DNA of 64,000 nucleotides from positions 60,457,613-60,521,612 of the forward strand of contig NC_133172.1 in the NCBI RefSeq assembly GCF_040802235.1, given 5' to 3'. A program made the translations under genes and the position numbers. Under the pieces are notes generated by a model. It made no database searches. It had not been told where the DNA came from and saw only the letters and a list, made by a program, of their open reading frames with translations. Position 1 is the stretch's first letter; each line of letters starts with the position of its first letter. This document shows, piece by piece, positions 1 to 17,700 of the stretch. This DNA is from Manis javanica (lineage: Eukaryota > Chordata > Mammalia > Pholidota > Manidae).

Positions 1-3826
<3,826 letters not shown>

Positions 3827-5134
3827 CTACAAAACAAGACAAGCACACGGAGACATTACAGCACAGAGACAGCGCCAAGTGGGATTTAGACATGTGCAAT
3901 CTGAATAAGAGGTCAAAAAACATCCCTGCTATAAGATAAAATGAATGTTTGACACAATCACAAAACATCTTATTTCATTTTTATTTAGTTACTCCTCACT
4001 TCTTTCAGGGAAATAAAAGTTTTAAGGCAACTTCAGAAATAAGAAAGGATAAAATAAATGAGAAAAATAAGGACCACAAACAACACCAGGGATTGTAAGC
4101 ATACTGGTCCTGAGAATCCTAGCAGCCAAAGAGAAGGAGGAATAATGACTGTCCACTCATGAACCTTTGCTTTGCTTCTAGGTCATATTCCCTATTTCCC
4201 GTCATCTGTAGCTTTCCTCCCTAGGGTGCTTCCCCAATCAGCACTTTAACTCCCAATAAAGTTCTCCCATTTTTCAGATAAAAGGTTGGTATACATCTTT
4301 ATTTTCTACTGTAAAATGAATACCTATGAACTGATGTCCATAGAAATCATGTTCGTAACACATCTTCTTTAAGAGACACTGCTTTAAAATTATTCAAAGT
4401 ATGCCTTTCCAGATTTTGATATTTCCTACCAATTCTACGAAAAGAACATAGAAGGGTTTTTACTGTCATGCAATTTTACCTGAAGCCTCAACATACAGAA
4501 ATTTAACCTGCTAATAAATGTTACAAAACCAGATTATTTTTTTACTGGAAGCAACAGGAGAAGTTTGTGAGGTAAGCTTGCTAAAGAAATGTTATTTGAG
4601 AGTTAAATCACATGTGGGTATAAATATCTTTCAAAATAATCTGACTTGTAGGAAAAAGAACCATTCTTCACAATGAAAAACAGAGAAGCAATAAAAAAGC
4701 AATGCTGGCTGCAGCATGCCCAGAAAAATCCGTTGTAGAGATCACACCAGGAGCATAAATAATCCAGCAGGGGAATGACAGATCCCGGAAACACGGTAGG
4801 CCCTGTACTGCTACTTATCTCTAAAAAGAACACACGGGACAAGGAGTTAGCCCCTTGCCGAGAGAGGCAGGCCACGTCATTAAACCCATTCTTCTGGTCA
4901 AAATGGTGCTTTAGACTAACAAGGCCTTTGTGGACTCTGGAACTATGCACATGTGCTTCTATAAACAGGAAAACACTCATAAAAGTATAGGGAGGGTGTC
5001 AAAAGAATATTTTAAAGTTTATAGGACTTTCGATTGTGGTGATAAACCCAGAAAAGCGGGCCCATCTCTGGCACTGGAGACTGAAGTTGGTGGAATGTGT
5101 TCCACGAAATTTTAAAAGTAATTTCTGTGTCAGG

Positions 5135-8125
5135 CTAAACAATATGCTACTAAACAACCAATGGTCAACCAAGAAATCAAAGAGGAAATCAAAAAAATGT
5201 GTGGAGACAGACAAAAACAGAAAACACAATCGTTCAAAGTCTTTGGGACACAGAAAAAACAGTTCTAAAAGGGAAGTTCTAAGGCCTGCCTCAAGAAACA
5301 AGAAACATCTAGCCTTATACCTAAAGAAACTAGAAAAAGAAGAACAAAGCCCAAAGTTAGTAGAAGGAAATAATAAAGATCAAAGAGGAAATTAATGAAG
5401 TAGACTAAATATATAGATAGAAAAGATTAATGAAATGAAAAGCTAGTTCTTTGAATAAATAAGCAAAACTGATAAACCTGATTCAGTCAGACTCACCAAG
5501 AAAAAAGAGAGGACTCAAATAAAATCATATACAAAAGGGAAGTTACAATTGACATCACAGAAATACAAAGGATTACGAGAATTCTACAAAAAATTGTATG
5601 CCAACAAACTGGAAAATCAAGAAGAAATGAGTAAATTCCTAGAAACATAGACTCTTCCAAGACTGAAACAAATAGAAAATCTGTACAGACTGATTACCAG
5701 TAACAATATTGAACTGGTAATCAAAAAACTCCCAAAACAAATGTCCCGGACCAGATGGCTTCACAGAATTCTACCAAACATTTTAAAAAGTAACACCTAT
5801 TCTTCTCAAACTATTCCAAAAAACTGAAGAAGGAAACTTTCAAACTCATTCTAAAAAGCCAGCATTTCTTGATACCAAAACAAGACAAACCTCGACATAA
5901 TAAAGGGCATATATGACAACCCACAGCTAACATCATACTCACCGGTGAAAGCTGAAAGCTTTTCCTTTAAGATGAGGAACAAGGCAAGGATGCCCACTCT
6001 CACCACTTTAATTCAACATAGTACTTTAAGTCCTAGGCACAGCAATCAGAAAAGAAAAAGAAATAAAAGGCATCCACATTGGTAAGAAGTAAGACTGTCA
6101 CTATTTGTAGATGACATGATACTACATGTAAAAAAACCTAAAGACCACCAAAAACCTACTAGAACTAATATATGAATTCAGTAAAGTTGTAAGATACAAA
6201 AATCATACAGAAATATGTTGTTTCTATACACTACTAATGAACTAGTAGAAAGAGAAATTAAGAAAACAATCCCATTACAGTTTCAGGTTCTTCAAAAATA
6301 ATGAAATACCTGGGAATAAATTTAATCAAGGATGTATAAGACTTGTACTATGAAAACCATAATACAGTAATGAAAGAAACTGAAGATGACACAATGAGAA
6401 GATATACCATGCTCACGCATGGGAAGAATTAATAGTTAAGATGCCCCTACTACCCAAAGCAATCTACAGATTCATTGCAATCCCTATCAAAATACTGATG
6501 GCATTTTTCACAGAACTAAAACAAATAATCCTGAAATTAGTATGGCACCACAAAAGACCCTAAATAGCCAAAGCAATCTTGAGAGAGAACAAAGCTGGAG
6601 GTATCACACTCCCTGATTTCAAGCTATACCCCAAAGCTACAGTAATCAAAAGAGTATGGTACTGGTACAAAAACAGACACATACATCAATGCAACAGAGT
6701 AGACAGCCCTCAAATAAACCCTTGCTTATATGGTCAATTAATCTATGACAAAAGAGGCAAAAATATACAGTGGGGAAGAGTCTCGTCAATAAGTGGTGTT
6801 GGGAAAACTGGACAGCTACATGCAAAACAATGAAACAGAACTGCTGTCTTATACTACACACAAAAATAAACTTGAAATGGATTAAAGAACTAAATATAAG
6901 ATCTGAAACTGTGAAACTCCTATAAGAAAACAGCCAGTAAACTCTTAAACACTGATCTTCTCAATTTTCTGGATGTGTCCTCAGGCAAAGGAAACAAGAA
7001 CAAAAATAAACAAGTGAGACTACATAAAACCAAAAGCCTCCTGCACAGCAAGGGACACCATCAACAGAACGAAAAGGCAGCCTTCTGAATGGGAGAAGAT
7101 ATTTGCAAATGATTTATCTGACAAGGGGTTAATATCCAAAATATATAAAGAAGTCATATAACATAACACCAGAACAATAAAATAATCTGATATAAAAATG
7201 GGCAGAGGACATGAGTAGACATTTTTCTGAAGACATACAGATGACCAACAGACACATGAAAAAATGCTGAACATCACTAATTATCAGGGAAATGCAAACC
7301 AAAACGACTATGAGATACCACCTCACACTAGTCAGAATGGCCACTATCTAAAAGACAAGAAATAACAAAGTGTTGGCCAGGATGTTGAGAAAAAGGAACA
7401 CCTCGTGCACTGTTGGTGGGAATGTGAACTTGTACAGCCACTGTGGAAATGTACAGGTTCCTCAAAAAATTAAAAACAGAAATGCTATTTGATCCAGTAA
7501 TTCCACTTTTGGTTAGCTACCCAAAGAAAACATAAACACTTATTTGAAAAGGTATATTCACCCCTGTTTATTGCAGCATGTTACAACAGCCAAGATATGG
7601 AAACAACGCAAGTATCCACTGGATAAAGAAAATGTCGCACATATACACAATGGAATATTACTCAACCATAAAAAAGAAAGAAATCTTGCCATTTGCAACA
7701 ACACAGATGGACCTAGAGGGCATTATGCTCAATGAAATAAGCCAGGCAGAGAAAGGCAAATACCATATGACTTCACTTACATGTGCATCTAAAAAACAAA
7801 ACAAATGTGCAAACAAAAGCCAAACAAAAAAAAAAAAACAGAAATAGACTAATAAGTACAGAGAACTGGAGGTTTCCCAAGGGGAGAGGAGTGGAGGGAT
7901 GGCTGAAATAGCTGAAGAAGATCAAGAGCTACAAACTTCCAGTTATGAAATAAATCAGTCACTGGGATGAAAAGTACATTGTAGAGACCACAGCCAATGA
8001 TACTATAGTAATTTTGGTGACAGATGGTAACTACATTTATCACGGTAAGCACTTTATAATACATGTAAGTGCCTAATCAATATGCTATACACTTAAAACC
8101 AATACAATGTCAGCTATCCTCCAAA
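5135..8125 (+). mobile_element. LINE-1, 5'-truncated, ORF2 to 3' end
   Basis: The element begins inside ORF2 ('aaacaaccaatggtcaa') and runs through reverse-transcriptase text such as 'gtagatgacatgat' to the typical end region 'tggaatattactcaaccat', an A-rich internal tract at 7827-7841 and an L1MA-like 3' UTR. Many stops and indels break ORF2, and no ORF1 or 5' UTR is present. It is an old immobile copy in the antisense direction to MBTPS1. Confidence 0.9.
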
Positions 8126-9239
8126 ACATGTTTTAAAGTTATTTCTGTATCAACATGAAGAAAAACAATGAGAACCAGGAACTATGTCAACATCTTTCAT
8201 AGTAACCTGCTTGGGAATGGGCCCCAGTTTCTTTGGTTTATACTTGATATTTGCCGGCATGGGGTATCAAAGAATACAATTACCTGAAGCATGTACTTCA
8301 CTTAAATATTACTGGTCAAAGAAGATAAAACTAGTCACTGGTGAAGAGAGCTCTAGTGTTATAGTAAATGAACTTTTAGTCAGAAGATTTAAATCAGTCT
8401 TTCACTCAATTAAGGCAAGCTTTTGTGTAACTGAAAAAGAAAGAAAAGGTTAGGGGGCAGTTAAATTTAAAAGTGCTTAAGGTATAATCGGTTCGCTCCC
8501 AAATAGAAAAATAAAACTTTTTATGTTTTCGGAAAATAGGACACTGCAATAACATTAAGACATTCTACTCATTAAATCATACAATTCTAGATCTGCTGAC
8601 CAAGGTTAAGACAGTGTCAGGTGCTGCAGAGGAAACATAGACTGTTAGTGAGGGACCCAGCCCTCCAGGCGTGATCCAGAAGACAGAGGGCCAAAACTGC
8701 AAACAGCCAGACAAAGCGCAGGTGAAGAGCACGCAGCAGGGCACATGCACAGGGCCAGGGACCTTCTGCGACAGGATGCTCCCTGCTGTAAAGAGGCGCC
8801 CCAGTACTAGAGGGGGTGGCAGCCAGCTCTGGCGGCATCTGAGCCAACAGGGCTGGAAGGGTGGAAATAGGAGCAATAAGGGGGGGGCATCCTGAGCAGG
8901 GCTGCGTCACAGACAGAAAATGCAGAGTGTGCACAGTGTCACTAAGTCGCCTGTGTGAGGAGGGAGGCAACGAGATGCCAGTCTGGAGGATGAAAGAAAG
9001 CAGGGGACAAGGACCTCAAGCAGGTAAGAGTTTGAGCAGAACTCCAGCAAAAAACTGGAAAAACAGACCCTCTTCACCCAATGGGAGTGAACTGCGCAGA
9101 GATAATACACAGCCAGGTGGGACTGCTGACCAAACTTTGCTCACCCACTCACCCAGCACACAGCCACAGCTGTTCCAGGAGGCAGGAACACAGCAGAGAA
9201 CAGAATACGATGGAGATCTCTGCAAGGAGCTGCCCTTCC

Positions 9240-10260
9240 AGGGCAGGGAGATAGGTGATATCCAAGATAAGGCTTATGGTATTTAGTAGTGATAAACGCT
9301 GTATTTGGAAAGAAGCGAAAAAGAAAGAAGGGGACTCACAGGCCAGGGGAAGGGTGGAGTTTGCAGAGAGTGCTGCCCAGGCCTCTGAGAAGGGACTTTG
9401 AGCAGAGCGAGAACCGCTGGAAGCAGGAGGCTCACTGAGCCCTCCAGGAGGAGTACTGCAGGCGCTAGGGAAGTCAAGGACAAAGTCCTAAGGTAAGGAG
9501 CGCGCCTGGGGCGTCCAGAAAGGCAAAGAAGCAGAGTGGCCGGAGCACAGTGAAGGCAACTCGCAGGTGAGATGAGAGAGACCTGGGGAGGCAGTGGGCA
9601 GGCCAGAGGAGGGGCCTCAGTTCTCCCTGTGAAGGGAGGGAGGGAGGGCAGGCGCTGGGCAGAGTAGCAACCCCAACGGGCCTGCACATTAACTGGCTCA
9701 CTCTGGCTGCTGTGTGGAAGGGGTCACAGCAGAAGCAGTAGACCAACTGGAAGGTCCATAAAGATGGCGGCTTGGGTCAGGGTGGGGCAGGAAAGACAAT
9801 CAATGTAGTCACATTGAGGATGTGAAGGTAGAACTGACAGAATCTGCTGACAACCAGATGTGGCGGCGTGCAAGTGAGTCGTCAAGGGCAACACAAGGCC
9901 TCTTCCCCAAACCCTAGTGGCATCTGCTCCTGAGATGAAGAAAGCTACCAAAAAAGCTGGTCTGGAAACTGGCAGGAGCCGAGTTCAGAATGTGGGAAGT
10001 TCAGGATGAGCACCAGAGCTGGGAGGGCATCACTCAGGGCAGAAGAAGGGGGAAGTCAAAAACCCCCAAAGTCAGTGAGAGAGATTTCCATAATGAAGGG
10101 TGGTGGCCAGCTGAGATAATTGGTTTAGTAATTTAAAGATCATGACTCCTTCCAGAAAAGGGCCACAGTAGTGAACCCAGCAGGCTCCTGATGAAAGAAG
10201 ATGCCCTCAGGGAGAAAAATCCCATGGGGCCAAATGATAAAGTTGGAAATGACAGGAACA
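9240..10260 (+). repeat. Ancient mammalian-wide repeat (L2-like, unnamed)
   Basis: The phrases 'tcactctggctgctgtgtgg' and 'gaaggtagaactgacagaat' with 'ctgctgac' are shared with a well-known ancient mammalian repeat whose name I cannot fix. Relatives in this window lie at 50890-51190 (+) and 25950-27350 (-). Confidence 0.4.
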
Positions 10261-11138
10261 AGGAGACACCTCCCTGTTTTTTCAGATCTGGTTGACCTGC
10301 TGTGTCCTTTAAAGGTGACCTAAAGTTTGCGTTCTAGGAAGATACTCTTTTCAAAGACCTATGGCTCATAAAAATATGCCAACAGATACTAACTGACATG
10401 TCTATGGTTTCCCAATCCCAGAGTAAGAGGGCTTCAAATCAGAAATTTGCTCTAAGGGAAACAAAAATACCAGCAAGGGACAGTGGCTGGGGAATGATGA
10501 CATGGGCACATGGGGTCAAAAGACTGCGTCCTTAGCCAGTTTGTTTTAAAGATGACCAGTCCCCACTGACTCCTCTACTGGGGCTTTAAAGGCAAGGACT
10601 GCACCGTCCCTTACCTAAATCCCCTATTCACCCGTGTCTAGGAGAGATCCTTCCTGGCTCACTCGTACCACAAACCTGGTGAGCACCTTCACCACCTAGT
10701 GGCAAGCAGGTACGTGGCAACCAGTGTAAGATGAGCACAGAAAATAGAAACATGAAGCGAAAAACACTATTAAAAAGAGTTGTAACTCTTCCTTTTCTTC
10801 TTCCCTGCTGAATAACTCAGCCAAGGACCAAGTAGGCAGGCGCAGGTGGGGACAGCGCAGTGGCCCAGGGATGGAGTCTGACACATGGGAAGTGGTATTA
10901 GAGCCTGTGTGGGGGTGAGGGAAGAGACAAAGGGAAACTGATTTGAGCAAATACCTCATGGATAATGGGAGGCAGCTTTCTCACCGTCAGAGAGGGAAGC
11001 AACAAATATGAAAAGGGAACACGTGGATGCACCATGAAGGACCAGACTGAAATTGGAAGGACTGGTGTGAACTCATTCTTCATATACAGAGAGATATGGA
11101 AACAAATATATGCAAATGTGTGCATGTGTATGAATGTA

Positions 11139-11152
11139 CGTGTGCGCGCGCG

Positions 11153-11207
<55 letters not shown>
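11139..11207 (+). repeat. (AC)n microsatellite with TG/CG head
   Basis: An uninterrupted AC tract of 26 units (11156-11207) follows an alternating TGTGCGCGCGCGCA segment. The alternating purine-pyrimidine run spans about 69 bases. Confidence 0.97.
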
Positions 11208-11209
<2 letters not shown>

Positions 11210-11399
11210 TCTGTCTACTGAAAGGACGCAGAAGCAGCAATGTCCCAACAGAGGGGAGTACACCCCATGCCCAGCCCTGGTTTTCTAAATACCATTCTCC
11301 ACTCAAAGAAACCAGGCTCCTCAAAGGGCAGGGTAAGAACAGGTGAGTCTAGAAAAATCTTGTGCCAGAAAGTGAGGACATACTCAATAATGGGGTTGT

Positions 11400-12200
11400 G
11401 TCAGAGCGACACAGAGGCCAGCTTGGGACAATCTGAGCATCAGAAAAGTAATGAAAGTAATAGATCTTAGCCCACTGAATACAACAGGAAAACATGAGGT
11501 CACAATGACTCATATGTAAATAAGATAAATATGTAACAAAAGAAATTCAAAGTTTGAAGAAGAATGAGATATTTACACAGTCTCAGAATGCCTCCCCACA
11601 ACACCCTGATTTACAAAGGGAGAAAGGTAATTTCACAGCAGAGAAGCTTCACCAAGTCAACCAACAATGGCACAAGCGGACCCCTGGCCACAAAGCAGGT
11701 GCTCTTGAAGAGCCCAGCATCACCAGTGGGTCTCCTGCCAAAATGCACACCCCAAAACGGATCATGAGGAAACATCAAAACCCAAATCAAGGGACATTCT
11801 TCAAAGTAACTGACCTAGAAATTCTCTTAAGTACCAAGGTCCTAAAAGCCAGAGGCTGAGATACAGCTCCAGATGGAGACTTGAGACATGGCCACTAACT
11901 ACAACTCAAGTTTCTGAACTGGATCCTTCGCTGTAAGGACATTACTGGAACAAGGGGCAAAACCTGGGTGATTAGGGAGCCATGATTATTAATTAGGACA
12001 AGTGTCCTGATTTTGAAGGTTGTGCTGTGATTATGTGAGAAAGTCCTTGCTTGCAGCAAATACCCACTAAGTACCTGGGGATAATGGGCACCAGATCTAC
12101 AACTTACTTTCAAACGGCTCAGAGGAAAAGTGGTTCTGTATTGTTCTTGGAAACTTTCTAGTAAGTTGAAATTGCTTCCAAAACACACACACACACACAC
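11400..12200 (+). mobile_element. LINE-1 3' end (L1M type)
   Basis: The sequence shows 'gggacattcttcaaagtaac' with 'tgacct', then 'gattatgtgagaaagtcctt' and 'caacttactttcaaa', all characteristic of an old L1 3' UTR. It ends in an (AC)9 tract at 12183-12200. Confidence 0.6.
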
Positions 12201-12544
12201 AAAGTCCTATGTTAAGTCTCAGTTGCTAGGAATGCACGGAGAAGGATAGGAGTATTAAGTTTTAAGAAGTGGTGGGTTGGGGGCCAATTACAGCCTCTTG
12301 TATTTAGACTCAGTCTGTGCTGACCGCTTTGTGCATAACCAGACCATACACCATGTTAAACAGATTTACAGCAATAGCTATTATAAAGAATGACATCCTA
12401 ACATCCCAACAGCTGGGACTGAACTAGTCAAAATGAAATTTCAAGTATTTCTCAGTCCAAGGCATTAAGAGAACACCTGAAAAAGTTCAAAGTAAATTTC
12501 TGTTAAAATTAACCCCAGTGTTTCTATAATTTACATCATAAAAA

Positions 12545-12895
12545 CCAAGTAACTTTTTAAATTGAAGTATATAACTGATACACAATACCCTGTTTCAGGG
12601 GCATATCTCAGTGATTCAGTATCTATATACATTATGAGATGATCCCCACAATTGAGGCTAGTCACCACCGGTCACAACATACAGTCATCACAGTATCAGC
12701 AACTGTATTCCCTACACTGTACATGACAACCCCATGACTTATTTTATAACTGGAAGTTGGTACCTCCTAATCCCCTTCACCTATCTGGTCTGCCCCAACT
12801 CAACCCCCACTCTGGTAACCAACAGTTTTGTTTCCTGTGTCTGTGAGTCTGTTTCTGTTTTGTTTGTTCACAAAAATCAAGTGACATTTTCACAG
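12545..12895 (-). mobile_element. LINE-1 3' fragment, antisense
   Basis: The plus strand reads 'ctggtaaccaacagtttt' and 'gtgagtctgtttctgttttg', the reverse complement of an L1 3' UTR common in laurasiatherian genomes. Confidence 0.7.
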
Positions 12896-13094
12896 ACATA
12901 AACTGAGCCACCAGAATAAAATGCAAATTATGTTTAAAAATTCAGCCCAATAAAATGGGTACTATTATATGTTGCTAGTAAATATAAAAAAACTCTTACA
13001 ACCTTTTACAATGGTAATTTGCCATATGTATTAAGAACCTTAAAAATGAATGTAAAAACTCTTCTGGTCTAATAAATCCAGTAATAACAACAAA

Positions 13095-13225
13095 AACTAA
13101 CATGGCATTTATGAAGGGACAGGCGTTATTTTAAGTAATTTGCATGTATGAACTCAATCTTCCCAACAACCTGTTACAACCATTTTCAGATAAGAAAACT
13201 AAGGCCCAGAGATGGAAAACTGGTC
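13095..13225 (-). repeat. MIR SINE fragment
   Basis: 'cattttcagataagaaaact' followed by 'aaggcccagag' matches reversed MIR. Confidence 0.6.
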
Positions 13226-13474
13226 TGGGACATTGGGTAATCTGGCTGAGAGGCCACACTCTTAAGAGACAGGCTTCCCTGCTTTTCAATAATCTCCCCT
13301 AGAAATTCATCCCACACAGGTGTGAATCTGAAACCATACAATGATTTAAGTCTAAGGATTCTAACAGGGAAAATTAGAGACCACCGAAATGTGCAAGAGA
13401 GGAACAGCTAAACGATTATGGTTCATCCACACCATGAAATGCTATGCAGCAATTTCGGATTATGTTCCTTTGGG

Positions 13475-13915
13475 AGGCTGAATAATGTCCTCAAAAGATG
13501 TTCACACCCTTATCCTCTTCCCTGGAACCTGTACATGTTACTTTATATGACCAAGGGACTTGGCAGATGTAATTAAACTAAGAATCTGGAGAGCGGGGAG
13601 CATACTGGATCATCCAGGCAAATCCAATGGAATTACTAGAGTCTTTGTCATGTGCAAGCTCTGGGCAGGGAGCAGATGTGATGTAATCAGGAGCCAAGGA
13701 GTGCAGGTGCCTCTAGAAATGAAAAAAGGAAGGAAAGAGAACCTCCCTGGAGCCTCCAGAAGGAAGGAAGTCCTGCTGACACCTTGACTTTAGCCCTGTG
13801 AGGCTGACTTCGGCCTACTGACCTCCAGACTGTAAGGTGATACATTCGTGTTGTTTTAAGCCACTAAGTTTGTAGAAATTTGTTAATAGCAGCCACAGGA
13901 AACTAATGTATTTCC
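13475..13915 (+). mobile_element. MLT1 LTR (ERVL-MaLR fossil)
   Basis: A solo long terminal repeat of the MaLR class, recognised by 'ggctgaataatgtcctcaaa' at its start and 'gttttaagccactaagtttg' near its end. Old and strongly diverged; no internal region is attached. Confidence 0.7.
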
Positions 13916-16079
13916 CAAAGAATATGAGAAAATGCTAATGAAATAATAAGTGAAATCATTCATGTACAGTGAGACCGAAGTTTTGATTTTAAGTATGTAC
14001 CTAAATGCACAGGAAAGAAAGACCATGAGAAGGTATCTACTGAAATGGTGACACCGGCTCTACCTTTCAATGGCATGATTATACGTAGTTATTTTCTTCT
14101 TAATTCTCACTTATATTTTTACTAAAGGATATATTGCAGCTTTGTAATTAGATGAAATATAGCACTTTAATAAACATTTAAAAGATTCATAGAAAAACAT
14201 GTTCTATTAAAACAGTGGCACAAAGATGCAAAATATGTTAAAGATTTAATTTTACTTGCACATATAGCTGAGCTTAAAAGGGATCTATTTCCTAGGAACT
14301 GTTTTCAAATATCTGTCTCTGTCTACCTTCTAGCTTACGGTTGAGCTTTTTGTTAGTTCATTCTGAACAGGCTTATCATCTGTGGTATCACTTACTCAAA
14401 GGGCCTACTTAGGGCTGTTACTGAATCCACTAAGTCTTTATCGGACTTAATTTCTATAAATTCTTCATGCAGAAGACCTGGTTATCTGTCCACACAAACG
14501 TATGCCCTGAAAAATGGTATTTACAAATTATGGATTTTCCATAAATAAGCATAATTATGCCTCACAGAGGTGTTTTTTTTAACCAAAAAAACCTGACATT
14601 AAATGCTAAATGGAAAATAAGTAGTTCCAATAATGCAAGCCAGGAATAAGGTTTAAAGAAATGTGTAAAAACAGAGACAAACTAAAGGAACTGTATCACT
14701 TGGACAAGCAACTAGTCTAGCTGACAGTTAACAGTCCTTGGAGTTGAGATTCTTCAACTTTACATTATACAAGAATACAACTAAGATAATAAATCTGGGT
14801 ATAGCTAAAGTACGCCTAAAATGATTTCTTTGCAAACAACTAAAGAACACAATTTAGGGGAGAAGAAATTAACTTTATCACCTGACAGTCTTATAGTTAT
14901 GCAGATATGCCTTGCTTTTTAATGAACCTTTACTGAAATCACTCCAGAGAAAACTGAATTGTGTTTAGGCCACAAAAGGGTACCATTTGGTTCAATTAAA
15001 ATCTGGCTGTAAAAATACCACTTTTGTAGCTAATTGCACACTTGGCTGTATGACCACTGCTTCGTAGGCTACCATTTCAGCAAAGCCAGACCACACTACC
15101 TTAAAATAAAGGTACACTCTTAAGCCTGACAGAATCACTCCTTCTGGCACATTGTGTCCATTAGTTTTGTAGAGGAAAAACACAAATAACTGAGCTCAAA
15201 GAGTCAACAGCGCCAAAGGTAAGAAATGTGGTCTGCACTGTCTCGTATTGTCCATTCTTTCCCACATGCTGCTCCGGCCTCCTTATTCTCTTTATCCTTC
15301 AGGCATCTGGTGCTGGCTAGATAAGGCACATATGAGGCACCTCCAAACTGACTGCTTCCCTCACTTTACTTTCAATTCATTCCTTAAGGAAAAAGACATT
15401 GTCAAGATTAATAAATCTAGCAGAGTTCTGCAGCACATCAAAACTGACTAGGTCACAGGGAAGGGGAAATCAACTTCAGTCTCTTTCTACCGCCTCCTTA
15501 ACCTGCCTCAGGCAAACACTGGAAGAGACCTAGGTCCCCTAGCCAAATGCCAACTACAGGGCCAAGCCGCCTCCTCTTGGTATTTCAAACTACCACAGGT
15601 CTGAGCTGCCAAGCTTTTGCAATAAAATGTAACTACTCTTCTGGTGCAAAGAGGCAGTTCCGAATCTCCCCCAAAAAACCCCACTTAAAACACTAAGGAG
15701 AGCCCTGGGCAGTTTACCTAAGCCTGCAGCCTTCCTAGCTTTTGTTACTCCAATTATCTGTGGCACTCACTGTGCCTGCCACACTAATAAGGGGCAGTGG
15801 GCAGGGCAATACCAGCAGGCTGACAGAAAATGGAATCAAAGAAAATGTGAATTTGAAGGGAATGCTAAAAACCTCTTGACTAGAAGTAATCTTTTTAGAT
15901 CCCATGGAACTTTAGAACTGTCAATGGCTCTGCAAGCACTAAATAAGAACTTCTATTTTTTCAAAGATTTGACCAACTCTTGATTATAAGGGATGCTTGG
16001 GGAGTGCAATGAAGAGGCCTACTGGGCTAGAGTCCCAATCAGGCAGCTGCCACCAGCACAGCCGATAGGGGGACCATAC

Positions 16080-16530
16080 AGTTTTACTTGCAAAAAGCCT
16101 TCTGCATCAATGGATAAACAAAAATATGTCATATCCATACAATGGAATACTATTGGTCCATAAAAAGGAATGAAGCCTTGATACCTGCTATGAGGTAGAT
16201 GAGGGCTTTGAAAGTGTTGTGCTATAAATAAAAGCAGCCAAACACAAAGGCCACATATGATTTCACCTGAATACATGAAACACTCAGAAAAGGCAAATCT
16301 AGGCGGACAGAAAGTAGGTAAGTAGTTGGCTGAAACTGGGGTTAGAAATGGGTAGTGGCCACAAATGGGCACCAGGGATCTTTCCCAGGTGACAAAAATG
16401 CTCTAAGGGTGGGTAGTGGTGAAGACTGCACAACTCTGTAAATTTACTTCTTTAAAAATCGCTGATAAGTACACGTAAAACAAGTGGAATTTACGGAATG
16501 TAAAATTTACCTTAAAACCCTTAAGAAATA
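16080..16530 (+). mobile_element. LINE-1 3' end fragment
   Basis: The text contains 'tacaatggaatactattggt' followed by 'ccataaaaaggaatgaag' and an old L1 3' UTR ending near 'taccttaaaaccc'. 5'-truncated. Confidence 0.75.
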
Positions 16531-17595
16531 GTGGGTGCTGCACATAAGTTGTGAAGAATCACAGTTCTCCCAGACCGTCATTTTATACTCACCCATACTC
16601 AGACCATGGAGTCAGAGGGCGACTTAGTAGCACAGTAATAGGTTAAGGGCCATAAGAAACTACGTTCTCCAGCGTTCAACTCTGAGATCCAAGCCAGTCT
16701 ACTTAACTTGGAAGTGTTGAGAATCTAAAGTAAATAAGCATTTGATTTAATCTGCACAAACAGGCCACGGTTCTCAGGGGGCCTCTGACCAAATCAAGGG
16801 GTAAACATCTCAATGAAAACGCAGCTGATCTTCAACAGTCTCGGGTGGCACAATCATGGCTGGGCAAGGCAAGACTTTGAGATGCACCAGGTCTGAAAGG
16901 CGTTCGGGTTCTGATTGTAAACCAAGTCTCACGGGCCCAACTTGCCGGCGAGCTCCTTACACTGCGTTTCTGAAAATCAGTGGAGCGGTGTGTACAGACA
17001 GATACGGCGAAGGCTGAGGTCATTTAACATCTGATACCGCCACGCCTCGGGGAGCAGACCTATAACCACGAGAATGTTCGGGGCCCGAGCGCCAGAGCCC
17101 GGCACGTTATCCACTCCGTTCCAGCTCATTTCACAGGGAGGACGTGGTGACACTGAGCAGGCTACTACACCGTGTAAACACGTCCAAGGGCCGGCAAGCG
17201 ACAATGACTAAAGTGGGGGCCGCTAACGGGGCGAATGAAGGGGACGCGCGTCTGCAGCGAGTGCCTTTGGCCCCACGCCCACGGCGCCTCCCTCGCCCTC
17301 CAGCCCCGCACCCCGCGTCCCCTTCGCCCTCGGGCCCCCGCGCCCTCGTCTCCCGTGTCCTCGGGTCCCGCGTCCTCCTCGGCCCCCGCGCCGCCCTCGC
17401 CCTCCGGCCTCACACCCTGAGACACCCTCGCCCTCGGGCCCGGCGCCGCTCCCTGCGCGTCCAGGTCCAGGAGGGCCCGGCCGCCGGCCGCCGCCCGCGC
17501 AGACCCCGGCCCCGGGAGCCTCGGGCGCACCTGAGCGCGCGGGCGGCCGCGCCGGGGAAGGGCGGCGGCTCCCGGGGGCCGCCCGGCCCATCTAC

Positions 17596-17700
17596 CTGCT
17601 GCAGCTGCCTCAAGCTCAGTTCCGACGGGCCGGGGATAACGGCGCCTCAGCGGCTAACACGCCTCGCGCCTCCATTCGGGGGCTGTTTACTCCTAACTCT
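17596..17700 (-). other. MBTPS1: Probable MBTPS1 non-coding exon 1
   Basis: On the minus strand a consensus donor (GCAG followed by GTAGAT) sits at 17594-17596, inside a CpG island and at the expected upstream position for MBTPS1. The transcription start is not visible; about 17690-17720 is a guess, placed near a TCGCGA palindrome. The exon has no ATG-initiated frame running to the main start. Splicing to the acceptor at 3827 would remove a 13.8-kb first intron. Confidence 0.55.

Larger units (their letters stand above)
3827..17595 (-). other. MBTPS1: MBTPS1 intron 1
   Basis: A 13.8-kb intron between the non-coding exon and exon 2. It contains a 3-kb L1 (5135-8125), an ancient repeat (9240-10260), an (AC)n tract, L1 3' ends (11400-12200 and 16080-16530), an antisense L1 piece (12545-12895), MIR and an MLT1 LTR. 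The stretches 3850-5130, 8130-9240, 10260-11130 and 13920-16080 show nothing I can name. Confidence 0.6.

Noticed and set aside
5036-7847. Several 60-120-codon frames
   Set aside because: Fragments of broken LINE-1 ORF2, not host genes.
10898-11324. Frames with long Thr-His or Cys-Val runs
   Set aside because: Translations of the (AC)n microsatellite.
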